Shown piece after piece: positions 41,313 to 49,913 of a DNA stretch of 64,000 nt. The notes beneath the pieces were generated by a model. The model had not been told where the DNA came from. It saw only the letters and a program-made list of their open reading frames with translations, and searched no databases. Position numbers and translations under genes: made by a program. Every line of letters begins with the position of its first letter. The stretch's first letter is position 1. This DNA is from JACSRF01 sp964504445 (GTDB lineage Bacteria; Chloroflexota; Anaerolineae; Promineifilales; Promineifilaceae): assembly GCA_964504445.1 (NCBI GenBank), contig CAZDEO010000004.1, positions 52,180 to 116,179 of the forward strand, written 5' to 3'.

Positions 41313-41351
41313 AAAATTTGTGCCCTGGAAGCAAAAATTTGCGCCTTGGAA
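41313..41351. repeat. 21-bp-period direct repeat upstream of coaBC
   Basis: AAAATTTGTGCCCTGGAA (41313) and AAAATTTGCGCCTTGGAA (41334) differ at two of 18 positions and are 21 bases apart, two helical turns. It may be a paired operator. Confidence 0.45.
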
Positions 41352-41376
41352 ATTGCCAACATATCAGGTCGGTAAA

Positions 41377-41405
41377 TTGCTGAACGCCCCCTTCAGTTTT
41401 ACAAT
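41377..41405 (+). promoter_or_regulatory. Possible coaBC promoter
   Basis: TTGCTG and TACAAT separated by 17 bases, about 93 bases before the coaBC start. The -35 match is weak. Confidence 0.4.
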
Positions 41406-41438
41406 ACACGCAAAAGTTGTTGGATGGACAGGTGAATA

Positions 41439-41484
41439 TTAGCCAACAAACCAACCAACTATCAAACTAACCAACCAATCACCC
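41439..41484. repeat. 7/8-bp repeat tract (AACCAAC family)
   Basis: AGCCAACAAACCAACCAACTA then AACTAACCAACCAAT, the complement of the TTGGTTG tracts at 13831 and 31361. It lies just before coaBC. Confidence 0.55.
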
Positions 41485-41498
41485 ACAGGAAAACACCC

Positions 41499-42725
41499 AT
41501 GGAACCCATCACTCTATTGCAAAACAAGCGCATCTTACTAGGCGTCACCGGCTCCATTGCCAGCTACAAAGCCATTGACCTGGCCTCCAAGCTTACCCAG
41601 GCAGGAGCACTGGTGGACGTAATCATGACCGAGGCAGCCCAGTGCTTTGTGACGCCCCTGGCCTTTCGCTCCGTAACCGGGCGGCCTGCCTACACCAGCA
41701 TGTGGGACCTGGACGACCACGTGCGCCACGTAGGGCTGGGCGAGGGAGCCGATCTCTTCCTGATTGCCCCGGCTACGGCCAACACCCTGGCCAAGCTGGC
41801 CCACGGCATGGCCGATAATCTGCTGACGGTGACGGCGCTGGCGGCGCGCTGCCCTTTGCTGGTGGCTCCGGCTATGGACGGCGGCATGTACGAACATCCC
41901 GCCACCCAGGCCAATGTGCTAACTTTACGCGAGCGGAAGGTGACTATTTTGGGACCGGCGGAGGGGCGCATGGCCTCTGGCCTTAGCGGGCGGGGGCGGA
42001 TGCTGGAACCGGCCGATTTGCTGGCCCACGCGCGGCTGGCCCTGGCGAAAGATGGGCCTCTGGCGGGCATGAAGGTGGTCGTGTCTACCGGGCCAACGCG
42101 GGAACCTATGGATCCGGTGCGCTTCATCAGCAACCGCTCCACGGGTAAGCAAGGGCTGGCCGTTGCCCAGGCGGCGCTAGACGCTGGGGCGCAGGTGACC
42201 CTGGTGGCTGGCCCTCTAAGCGCGCCCATCCCTTTTGGGGCAAATGTGCTTCACGTGGAAACGACGCAGCAGATGGCCGATGCCGTGCTGGACGCCATTC
42301 AGGATGCCGATGCGCTGTTTATGGTGGCGGCGGTGGCTGATTTTCGGCCGGGCAAGCCGTCGGGGCAGAAGATAAAGAAGACGGAGATGGATGAGTGGGG
42401 GCTGGCCATTGGCCTGGAGGTGACGCTGGATATTTTGAGCGCGGTGAAGGAGCGGCGGGAGCAGACGGGTTACCCGCGGGTGTCCCTGGGTTTTGCCGCA
42501 GAGACGCATGACGCTTTTGAGTACGGCCGTCAGAAACTGCTGCGCAAAGGGCTGAATTTCATCGCCGTCAATGACGTGCTGGAGCCGGACGCAGGCTTTG
42601 GGGTAGACACCAACCGGGTGGTGCTGCTGAGCAGCGCGGGGATGGTGGAGGAGATGCCCCTGTTGAGCAAAACGGCCGTAGCTGAGCGGTTAGTCTATCA
42701 CGTAGCTAAGGCTCTAGGGCACTGA
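41499..42725 (+). CDS. coaBC: Phosphopantothenoylcysteine decarboxylase / phosphopantothenate-cysteine ligase
   Basis: 408 residues. The flavin half (about 1-185) has LLGVTGSIASYKAIDLASKL, the active His in HVRHVGLGEGAD, IAPATANTLAK and the APAMDGGMYEHPAT clamp, with Asp where many members have Asn. The ligase half begins KVVVSTGPTREPMDPVRFI and has STGKQG and VAAVADFRP. It makes 4'-phosphopantetheine for coenzyme A. It is monocistronic in a divergent and convergent setting. Confidence 0.95.
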   Translation: MEPITLLQNKRILLGVTGSIASYKAIDLASKLTQAGALVDVIMTEAAQCFVTPLAFRSVTGRPAYTSMWDLDDHVRHVGLGEGADLFLIAPATANTLAKLAHGMADNLLTVTALAARCPLLVAPAMDGGMYEHPATQANVLTLRERKVTILGPAEGRMASGLSGRGRMLEPADLLAHARLALAKDGPLAGMKVVVSTGPTREPMDPVRFISNRSTGKQGLAVAQAALDAGAQVTLVAGPLSAPIPFGANVLHVETTQQMADAVLDAIQDADALFMVAAVADFRPGKPSGQKIKKTEMDEWGLAIGLEVTLDILSAVKERREQTGYPRVSLGFAAETHDAFEYGRQKLLRKGLNFIAVNDVLEPDAGFGVDTNRVVLLSSAGMVEEMPLLSKTAVAERLVYHVAKALGH

Positions 42726-42893
42726 GGTTTCTGAGGATATTGGGCCAGCAACTGCGTAGATCGTTCCTAATGATTCTGCCCCAACCGCCCTTCATCGTAT
42801 CCACGGTGCAAAAACACGGCTAAAATTTTCGCTTTCTCTCTTGCTGATTGCCAGAATGTCATACCTGGGCTTCTGTATGGTGTTGCACGGCCG

Positions 42894-45623
42894 TTACTCA
42901 TCCAGCAAAATCACCGGTTCCTGGTAGTAACGCAGGCGGCTGCGGGCCAGCTTCTCCTCCAAGAATTGGTTGAACCAGGCGCGTTTTGCGGGCAGCGGTT
43001 CGTCCCTCTTCAGCCGCTCCAGGTTGGCGTTCAGGCGCAAAATGCGGCCAGGGATGACAAAGCGGGTCAGCCCGGCGGGCAGCAAGTTGCCCTGACTGGC
43101 GGCATCAAAAACGTCGGCGGGCTTGAATTGGGGGAAAACGGCTACGGCCGTCATCTGTGGAAACTGCGCCAGCAAGCGAGAAAGGTCCGTCAACAGCGTG
43201 CGCTCCACCTCCCCCCAGGCGGTGTAGGCGGCCACCAACCCATTCATCACCGCCAAGCGGTCGGCGTTGGGAGCCGCATGGGCCAACATGGCGCTGCCGT
43301 CGCGCCCCAGGAAGTAGCACAGGGCGTGGGGCTGTTGAAAGGCGGTCTGGATAGCCTCCATAGGCAGCGGAGACAGCGTTAACCCTTTTACCGCACGCAG
43401 GTGCTCTTGTAGGGCAGCAAAAGAGTGTGGGCTAGAAATGGCATGATACCAGGTATGCAGCTCAAAATCTTGCTGCTCTGGGCGCACGACCTGCACAATG
43501 AGGTGGGGGTAGCCCAACCGCTTAAAGGCCGTGGAGCGGGTCGCGCCATCCAACACAATGTAGCGCCCCTGCCAAAAAATGGTGACGGGTGGATTGACGA
43601 GACGGCCGTCTTCCGCCAACCTATCCATCAACCGCGCCACCCGTTTCTCGTCAATTTGCTCGTGGGGGATAACCTGCTCCACAGGTACCAACTCTAGCGA
43701 AAGCGACTCGTTAGCCTGCTTCGTCTTCAGCAGGTCAGCCAATTTACGCGCCACGTGAATGGCCGCATCCCGCTGACGGTGGTCTAAAATGGTGGTGACA
43801 TGGGGCGAGACAATAACGCGGGGGTGGCGGCGCAAGCGGGCTGTTTCCGGTGGCACGTCATCCTCGCGTAAATTGGGTGGCAAGGCGGGCAGAACAGCGC
43901 CGGCCAGACGGCCGTGTTCCAAAGCATCCAGCAGGGCAGCATCATCCACCAGGTCCGTGTGGCCGGTGTGGATCAGGCAGGCCGTGGGGCGCATCAACGC
44001 TAATTCCGCCGCGCCTATGAGCGTCTCCGTCTCCTTTTTGAAGGGGACGTGCAAACTGACAAAATCAGACTGGCGCAGCAGGTCATGCAGGTCGGCCGCC
44101 TCCACCCCGGCAGACATAGCCAGTTCCGGGGTCAGACGGGGTTGGTTGGCCATCAGGCGCACGTCGAAAGCCTGGGCGCGGCGGGCCACCTGCTGCCCCA
44201 CGCTGCCAAAGCCAACTAGCCCCAAGGTTTTGCCCGCGAAACGGCCGTCGGCAAAGCGCGCCGCCAGTTGCAGTAGGTGCGCCATGGTATTTTCGGCAAT
44301 GGCTACAGCATTGCCCCCCGGCGCATTAAAAACGGCAATGCCCAAGTCGCGGGCAGCGCTGACGTCAATGTGGTCCAGGTGCGAGCTAGCGCAGGCCACG
44401 GCGCGCAGGTTAAAGGCATATTCCAGCATTTGCCCGGTAATGCGCCGGGCGCGGCCCACCACCAATGCCTGGTACTCGCCAATATTGGCCAACAGTTCCT
44501 CCCGGCTGATGTCGGGGCGCAATTCCAGGTCGCCCACTCCCGCCAAGATGTCCAGCCCGGCCTGGTCAATGGCGTCGCAAACGAGGATGCGCGGCGGTTC
44601 CGGCGCCGCCGCCGTGGCCCGCGCTGCCTTTTGGGGCTTTGCCGGGGCGGTTTCCGGGGGGCGCAAAAAGCCGCATTCGGCTGCATTCACGTTGCCCCCG
44701 CTAAAAATGACGCCCACGCGCTGCCCCGCCAGGGGATAGCTGCCAGTAAACAGCGGGGCCAGGGCCACCGCCGCACTGGGTTCAATCACAATTTTCAGCC
44801 GTGACCAGACGAAGGCCAGCGTTTGCCGGATGGCTTCCTCGCTGGCGGTGGTCATGTCGGTCACATATTGCCGCATAATGGGCAGGTTACGCTGGCCGAC
44901 GAAGCGGGTTCGCAGACCATCAGCCATGGTAGCTGGTACCTGGTCTAGGGTAAAAATGTGTCCCTCGCGCCAGGAACGACCAGCGTCGGCGGCCAGGGCT
45001 GGCTCCACGCCCACCACTTTGCAGCGCGACGATCGGGCGACGGCGGCCAGGGCGCAGCCGCTAATTAACCCGCCGCCCCCCACGGGCACAAACAGATAGT
45101 CCAGATCGCCTACTTCGGCGAAGAGTTCCCAGGCGGCTGTGCCCTGTCCGGCGATGATGTCGTCGTTGTCGTAAGGGTGAATGAGGGTGTAACCGTGTTG
45201 AGCGATGAGATCGGCGGTGATCTGGTCACGGTGGAGGGCATCACAGAGGACGATGTCTGCGCCGTAACTGGCGGTGGCCGCGCGCTTGTTGGGCGGGGCG
45301 TCTTCGGGCATGACGACCGTGGCTTTAATGCCCAGCAGTTGGGCTGCCAGGGCTAGGCCTTGGGCATGGTTGCCGCTAGAGTGGGTGATGACGCCGGCTG
45401 CTTTTTGGGCCGGGCTAAGCTGGCTGAGGGCGTTGTAGGCGCCACGAAATTTGAAGGCGCCGACGCGCTGGAAGTTTTCGCATTTCATGAAAACCTGGCA
45501 GCCGGTACGGCCGTCTAGGGTGCGCGAGGTAATGACGGGGGTGTGGTGGGCAATGCCTTGTAAGCGTTGGGCGGCCTGAGCAACGGCCGTGGGGGATATT
45601 TTAGTGGGAGATGGGTGGGGCAT
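42894..45623 (-). CDS. Three-domain fusion: threonine/serine dehydratase-like + SerA-like + ParB/SerK-like
   Basis: 909 residues. Domain 1 (about 1-325) is a fold-type II PLP enzyme: Lys58 in GAFKFRGA, SSGNHAQGLA, PVGGGGLISG, SGGNVN, as in threonine dehydratase or serine racemase. After an Ala/Pro linker, domain 2 (about 350-650) is a paralogue of the 24799 dehydrogenase. Its NAD loop is kept (GLVGFGSVG), but the catalytic Arg is replaced (IHTGHTDL) and the Glu lost, so it is probably a sensor. Domain 3 (about 655-909) has a ParB-like core, HEQIDEKRVARLMDRL and VLDGATRSTAFKRLG. This resembles the free-serine kinases SbnI/SerK, an assignment that is inference. Confidence 0.82.
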   Translation of the reverse strand: MPHPSPTKISPTAVAQAAQRLQGIAHHTPVITSRTLDGRTGCQVFMKCENFQRVGAFKFRGAYNALSQLSPAQKAAGVITHSSGNHAQGLALAAQLLGIKATVVMPEDAPPNKRAATASYGADIVLCDALHRDQITADLIAQHGYTLIHPYDNDDIIAGQGTAAWELFAEVGDLDYLFVPVGGGGLISGCALAAVARSSRCKVVGVEPALAADAGRSWREGHIFTLDQVPATMADGLRTRFVGQRNLPIMRQYVTDMTTASEEAIRQTLAFVWSRLKIVIEPSAAVALAPLFTGSYPLAGQRVGVIFSGGNVNAAECGFLRPPETAPAKPQKAARATAAAPEPPRILVCDAIDQAGLDILAGVGDLELRPDISREELLANIGEYQALVVGRARRITGQMLEYAFNLRAVACASSHLDHIDVSAARDLGIAVFNAPGGNAVAIAENTMAHLLQLAARFADGRFAGKTLGLVGFGSVGQQVARRAQAFDVRLMANQPRLTPELAMSAGVEAADLHDLLRQSDFVSLHVPFKKETETLIGAAELALMRPTACLIHTGHTDLVDDAALLDALEHGRLAGAVLPALPPNLREDDVPPETARLRRHPRVIVSPHVTTILDHRQRDAAIHVARKLADLLKTKQANESLSLELVPVEQVIPHEQIDEKRVARLMDRLAEDGRLVNPPVTIFWQGRYIVLDGATRSTAFKRLGYPHLIVQVVRPEQQDFELHTWYHAISSPHSFAALQEHLRAVKGLTLSPLPMEAIQTAFQQPHALCYFLGRDGSAMLAHAAPNADRLAVMNGLVAAYTAWGEVERTLLTDLSRLLAQFPQMTAVAVFPQFKPADVFDAASQGNLLPAGLTRFVIPGRILRLNANLERLKRDEPLPAKRAWFNQFLEEKLARSRLRYYQEPVILLDE

Positions 45624-45626
45624 GGG

Positions 45627-45659
45627 TATTGTTAATCGTGAATAATAAATTGTGAATGG
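45627..45659. repeat. 7-bp repeat tract (AATTGTG family)
   Basis: TTGTTAATCGTGAATAATAA followed by ATTGTGAATGG. It lies in the 44-base gap between the fusion gene and the acetyltransferase. Related to 52449-52490. Confidence 0.5.
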
Positions 45660-45667
45660 CTTTGGGC

Positions 45668-46504
45668 TTATTGGCGGACCATTTCGACGCGGCGGAAGGA
45701 GTCGAAGTACCCCAATTTTTCAAAGCCAGGCCATTTAGGATCGTCGGCGGGAATATTTTCAGAGATAGCGTCTTGCCGTTTGTGGCGCTGGTGTAGCACG
45801 TGCAGTACACAAGCGGTGACTTCCACGGGATCGCCCATGGTTACATCTACGACAATGCGGGTGAGCTGGAGCAGTCCACCATGATAGGTAACCCAACCAC
45901 GCCCGCCATCATGTAGTTCAACCAATAGGGCAGATAGGTTGCGCACGTTTTCCATGCTCTCTGTTTCGTTAAGCCAATTGGGGCGGTCTTGACGGTGGGA
46001 AAGTAAGATGATGGCTTCTTCGTGGTCGAGAAAGGTGACGCGCTTGATTTTGTCATGAAGAGTGTGGTCTACGTGGAGGGGCGGCGGACGGCGGGCGACA
46101 ATGAGTTCGCGGGTTTCTATGAACCCACATTTACAAAATAGGGTATGGGCGGGTTTGTTGCCCTTGATGACTTCAAGCCAAACGGTGTCAATGCCTAGAG
46201 TGGTGGTGCGGTTTAGCAGGGCGTCCATAAGCGCTTGCCCCGTTCCTTGCCGACGTCCGGAGGGCAACACGCCCAGGCGGGTTATCCAGGTACGGTTTTC
46301 GCGCACGCCCAGCATGCCCAGCCCAAATAACACATCGCCGCTTTTGGCCACAAAGGAGTCGGCAAGAGATACGTCATAGGTGTGCACATATTCTCGCAAG
46401 CGCGCTACGTTCATGGGCATGGGCACCAGGTAGTCTACCCGGGTTTGGTTGTACGCCTCGGTTAGCTGCTCAAAGGTGTAGTTGTCGGCGGTAACAAGTT
46501 CCAT
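45668..46504 (-). CDS. GNAT acetyltransferase with extra C-terminal domain
   Basis: 278 residues. The GNAT domain (about 1-150) has LGVLPSGRRQGTGQALMDAL and the tail GNKPAHTLFCKCGF. About 125 further residues follow with no motif I recognise (HDGGRGWVTYHGG, RIVVDVTMGDPVEV). Substrate unknown. It lies upstream of the three-domain fusion on the same strand. Confidence 0.82.
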   Translation of the reverse strand: MELVTADNYTFEQLTEAYNQTRVDYLVPMPMNVARLREYVHTYDVSLADSFVAKSGDVLFGLGMLGVRENRTWITRLGVLPSGRRQGTGQALMDALLNRTTTLGIDTVWLEVIKGNKPAHTLFCKCGFIETRELIVARRPPPLHVDHTLHDKIKRVTFLDHEEAIILLSHRQDRPNWLNETESMENVRNLSALLVELHDGGRGWVTYHGGLLQLTRIVVDVTMGDPVEVTACVLHVLHQRHKRQDAISENIPADDPKWPGFEKLGYFDSFRRVEMVRQ

Positions 46505-46562
46505 GGAAAGAGGACGCGGTGCATGGGCACAAGTCGACAGGCTTTTAGCCCTGGATCGCGAT

Positions 46563-46940
46563 TTATCTGTCGGGTTTTATTGCTAAGAAATGGGCAATTT
46601 GCGCGGGAAACTGCCGTACGTCAATGGGTTTGACGATGCAGCCATCACATCCATAGCGTTTAGCCATCTCTTCGGCCACGTCGCGAGGCCAGGCGGTAAT
46701 GGCGACGATGGGTACTTCTTTTAGTTCGGGAATTTGACGCATGAGGGTGACGACGGTTTGGCCATCGATGTCTGGCAGGCCCATATCGACCAGGATGAGG
46801 TCGGGTTTTTCGTCAATGGCCAGGGTCACGCCGCTTTCGCCATCAACTGCATGTAGCAAACGGTAGTCAAATCGCTCCAGAATACGTTCAGCGAGGATGC
46901 GATTGGCTTCGTTGTCTTCTATTTGGAGAATGGTTTTCAT
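46563..46940 (-). CDS. Single-domain response regulator (receiver only)
   Basis: 125 residues from MKTILQIEDN at 46940; the frame is open upstream without support. Acidic pair IEDNEAN, phospho-acceptor Asp in LILVDMGLPDIDGQ, Thr/Ala in VAITAWP and Lys in CIVKPID. It has no output domain, so it works as a CheY/Spo0F-like shuttle. A free HPt domain is coded at 49521, which would be a logical partner. No histidine kinase is in the window. Confidence 0.92.
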   Translation of the reverse strand: MKTILQIEDNEANRILAERILERFDYRLLHAVDGESGVTLAIDEKPDLILVDMGLPDIDGQTVVTLMRQIPELKEVPIVAITAWPRDVAEEMAKRYGCDGCIVKPIDVRQFPAQIAHFLAIKPDR

Positions 46941-46966
46941 GCCCAGAATGCTCCAATTTTCAGAAA

Positions 46967-47221
46967 TTATGCGGGGGGTGGGGGCACGGGGAGGTCGGCA
47001 ACGGCCGTGTCTTTCCACTTTTTGCCCTCGTCAATGAGCATGACGGGGATGCCGTCGCGAATGGGGTACTTCATGCCGGTGTCGGCGCAGACGAGCCAGC
47101 AGTTGTGTACGAGTTCGAGTCGTCCAGGATCGTCACCATATTCTGTAGATTGGACGGCCACAGGGCAGCGCAATATTTCCAGAAGTTCGGGGCTGATGGG
47201 GAAGGTGGTTTCTCCACTCAT
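46967..47221 (-). CDS. Trm112-like (UPF0434) small protein
   Basis: 84 residues: ISPELLEILRCPV, then the C-terminal strand pattern CADTGMKYPIRDGIPVMLID typical of Trm112p-like zinc-ribbon proteins. It lacks a full set of Cys ligands (only three Cys), as some bacterial members do. Such proteins partner methyltransferases or act unassigned. AAAGGAGG precedes the start. It is co-directional with the receiver gene, 26 bases apart. Confidence 0.85.
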   Translation of the reverse strand: MSGETTFPISPELLEILRCPVAVQSTEYGDDPGRLELVHNCWLVCADTGMKYPIRDGIPVMLIDEGKKWKDTAVADLPVPPPPA

Positions 47222-47349
47222 GGTTGAGCCTCCTTTTGCAAGTTTAATATAGGAGGGATGATACAGGCATTATAGGGATGTAGCAAGTGGCTGGCGGCTG
47301 GTTGGCAGTTTGGTTTGGGCGCAGAAATGAGTGGCGGGCAGACTAATTG

Positions 47350-47378
47350 TTGGCGTTCCCGGTATTCTTTTTTATACT
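47350..47378 (+). promoter_or_regulatory. Promoter of the ATPase-FGE gene
   Basis: TTGGCG and TATACT separated by 17 bases, 29 bases before the ATG at 47407. Confidence 0.5.
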
Positions 47379-47406
47379 CAACCAGCATGTGGCAGGAAGC
47401 GGCAAA

Positions 47407-49428
47407 ATGACGGAACAAACGACGCAAAATCCGTATATTATACGAGGCCCGGTGCGTCAGGAACGGCTGTTTTTTGGCCAGGATGCGCTGTTTGCCTGGA
47501 TGCGCAGCAACTTGGAGGCTGTAACGGGACGGCCGTGGATGGTTTTGTTTGGGCCGCCGCGTTCGGGTAAGTCGTCGATTTTGTGGCAGGTTGTTAACGG
47601 CCGTTTGGGGGAGCAGGTGCTGCCGATTTTGGTGGATGTGGCACAGTTGCAGATGGAAAGTCCGGCTTCTTTTTATCGTTCGCTGGCGGAAACGGCCGTG
47701 GCGGCTTTACGGCACCAGGGCATTAACTTGCCCGATCCGGTTTCTGCCGACTACGTTGACCGCGCACGTCACGCGTTTACCCAACAGTTTTTGCAGCCTG
47801 TTGTTGCCTTGCGGCAAGAACGCAAACTACTTTTTCTCTTTGATAATGTGGAAGCCATTTTGCCGGCTATAGATGGGGGAGGGGTGATGCCAGATATTTT
47901 ACATAATCTGGCGTTGTTATTGCGTGAGTATGACTTTGTTTTTGCCCTTTTTGTTTTGGCGCAGCAGGCCGATCAGGCCTTGCGCCAGGCGCTTTCTTTT
48001 CTTCATGAGGCTGATTTGCAGGCTGTGCAGCCTTTGTCTTTATCAGCCGCAACAGCGCTCATCCGCCAACCGGTCTCGTTTACTGTGGTGCAAGACGTAG
48101 CGGAGTATATTTATAAGTTGACGGGTGGGCATCCCTTGGCGCTGCAATTGTATGGGCATGCTTTGTTTGCGCGGCAAGCTGCACAAAACTTGCGCACGAT
48201 CACGATTGCGGATGTTGTCGGGGTGCGACGGATGGTGCAAGAACAGCTGCCGCCTGATTTGTTGGTGGACACGGCCGTTGCAACGGGTTTGCCTGCTTAT
48301 GAGTTGCAGGGGGCCGCGATGATGCGGCGCGTTGGCAATCCGCGCCCACGGCGTAACCGACGCTTGTTGTGGGCGCTGCTGCCCTTGGTACTTGTGGTAG
48401 CGGTACTTTTGCTTTGGTTGGACGGTGCAACAGACCCACCGGGCGCTGAGGCTTCCTTGCCTGAGCCAACGCTGCCGGTAACGGCTATTGTACGCAACCT
48501 GGCACCGGCACCAACGGATACGCCAGCGCCAACGGAAACGGCCGTGCCCCCTAGCCCAACCTCTACACCGATTCCTACGGAAACACCGCTACCAGAAGCC
48601 ACGACCACACCCACGGCGACTGCCCTTCCCACCCGGATACTGCGTGAAATGGACGGTATGCCTATGGTTTATGTGCCAGGCGGTGTTTTTCCCATGGGGT
48701 CTACTGAGCAAGACGTAATGGCTGGTGAAGATGAGTTGCCCCAACACACGGTCCGGCTGGATGCTTTTTACATAGATCGGTATGAAGTAAGCGTTAGTCA
48801 ATATGCGGCTTTTCTTAATGCCTTGGGTGGTTATTTGGATGCTTGTAGTCGGCGTGATTGTACGTTGCCCCGGGAACGGATTGGGTATACCAATTATTTG
48901 ATGGAAGAATTGACCGCGGCTGGCACGCCACGCTTCTTGGCGATGGCTGGTTTTGAGGATTATCCGGCCAATCATATTAGCTGGTATGGAGCGGCTGCTT
49001 ATTGTGAATATGTGGGGGGGCGACTGCCTACGGAGGCGGAATGGGAGTATGCGGCTCGTGGTACAGACGGCCGTATCTATCCGTGGGGCAACGATCCCCC
49101 CAATGCTTTCGTTGCCGTTTATATGAGCCAGAGCTATGACAATCTGAAGCCGGTAGATGCGCTGCCGGATGGCGCCAGCCCCTTTGGCGCCCTCAATATG
49201 GCGGGTAGCATGTGGGAGTGGACAGCTGATTGGTATGATGCCACTTACTATAGCCGCAGCCCCACTTTTAACCCTGAAGGACCCTCTACGGGTTTAACGA
49301 AAACGGCACGAGGTGGTGCATGGCCCAATAATAACCAAGCAGATCGTATACGCGCGGCAAATCGTTTGGCCTTAGACCCCACTTTTATTAGTGCTACAGT
49401 GGGTTTTCGCTGCGTGCAATCTCCTTAG
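47407..49428 (+). CDS. Membrane protein joining an AAA/STAND-type ATPase to an FGE-sulfatase domain
   Basis: 673 residues from MTEQ at 47407 with AGGAAG upstream. The N-terminal ATPase has the P-loop FGPPRSGKSSI (about 48-58) and Walker B-like LLFLFDNVEA. A membrane helix (LLWALLPLVLVVAVLLLW) and a Thr-Pro linker follow. Then comes a formylglycine-generating-enzyme-like domain from MVYVPGGVFPMGS through GGRLPTEAEWEYAARG and NMAGSMWEWTADW to GFRCV. FGE-like domains outside the cell often bind sugars or act without forming formylglycine. No sulfatase is in the window. An inside ATPase linked to an outside domain suggests a transmembrane sensor. Confidence 0.85.
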   Translation: MTEQTTQNPYIIRGPVRQERLFFGQDALFAWMRSNLEAVTGRPWMVLFGPPRSGKSSILWQVVNGRLGEQVLPILVDVAQLQMESPASFYRSLAETAVAALRHQGINLPDPVSADYVDRARHAFTQQFLQPVVALRQERKLLFLFDNVEAILPAIDGGGVMPDILHNLALLLREYDFVFALFVLAQQADQALRQALSFLHEADLQAVQPLSLSAATALIRQPVSFTVVQDVAEYIYKLTGGHPLALQLYGHALFARQAAQNLRTITIADVVGVRRMVQEQLPPDLLVDTAVATGLPAYELQGAAMMRRVGNPRPRRNRRLLWALLPLVLVVAVLLLWLDGATDPPGAEASLPEPTLPVTAIVRNLAPAPTDTPAPTETAVPPSPTSTPIPTETPLPEATTTPTATALPTRILREMDGMPMVYVPGGVFPMGSTEQDVMAGEDELPQHTVRLDAFYIDRYEVSVSQYAAFLNALGGYLDACSRRDCTLPRERIGYTNYLMEELTAAGTPRFLAMAGFEDYPANHISWYGAAAYCEYVGGRLPTEAEWEYAARGTDGRIYPWGNDPPNAFVAVYMSQSYDNLKPVDALPDGASPFGALNMAGSMWEWTADWYDATYYSRSPTFNPEGPSTGLTKTARGGAWPNNNQADRIRAANRLALDPTFISATVGFRCVQSP

Positions 49429-49520
49429 CCGCCTGGACTACAAGCTATGCCGGAATGGAGCAGATGCTCAATTTCCAAATTGTTTGGCAGTTGTTGTGCC
49501 GCCCATTTCTGCCTGAGTTA

Positions 49521-49886
49521 TTACAGAAACTCCTGTAATAGATGGGCTACCAGGGTGTATTCTTCCTGGATTTCCTGGAATTTGGCGGCAGCGTGCTGCA
49601 GGTCGTTGGCGCGAGCCATCCTCTCTAGTTCCAGGCAAAGCTGCGATAGGTGGGCGATGCCCAAGCTGGCACTGCTACCTTTGAGCGCGTGAGCGGTCTG
49701 ACGAATTTGCGGGGCTTGGTTTTGTGTAACGGCCGTTTCTAATGCCACCAACAAAGCTTGACCATCTTCCAAATACACATCGGCCAACTCTTGCAGCATG
49801 GCCTCTGCACTGGCAATACTCCCGGTCAGCCCGCTCAACTCTTGTAAAATATTTTCTTTAACAGCGGCTGCCCGCTCTTGTGCCAT
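49521..49886 (-). CDS. Histidine phosphotransfer (HPt) domain protein
   Basis: 121 residues from MAQE at 49886, with AGGTGG upstream; an ATG six codons earlier is possible. A single all-helical HPt domain with the phosphorylatable His in RQTAHALKGSSASLG. It should relay phosphate between receivers. It lies between the ATPase-FGE gene and a DtxR-type regulator, and the lone receiver is 2.6 kb away. Confidence 0.88.
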   Translation of the reverse strand: MAQERAAAVKENILQELSGLTGSIASAEAMLQELADVYLEDGQALLVALETAVTQNQAPQIRQTAHALKGSSASLGIAHLSQLCLELERMARANDLQHAAAKFQEIQEEYTLVAHLLQEFL

Positions 49887-49913
49887 GGTGCTACCACCTC
49901 GCATACCTTGTGC

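Larger units (their letters stand above)
41112..41498. other. Divergent region between cytochrome c gene and coaBC
   Basis: 387 bases with element copy C (41118-41225), a possible minus-strand -10 (41252-41257), a 21-bp direct repeat (41313-41351), a plus-strand promoter (41377-41405) and a repeat tract (41439-41484). No gene is seen. Confidence 0.6.

Noticed and set aside
42726..42893. Possible tRNA or small RNA between coaBC and the fusion gene
   Set aside because: No cloverleaf, terminator or promoter could be made out in the 168 bases.
47407..49428. Sulfatase-activating formylglycine-generating enzyme
   Set aside because: The FGE fold is present, but no sulfatase is nearby and the domain is fused to an ATPase; a sensor or binding role is at least as likely.
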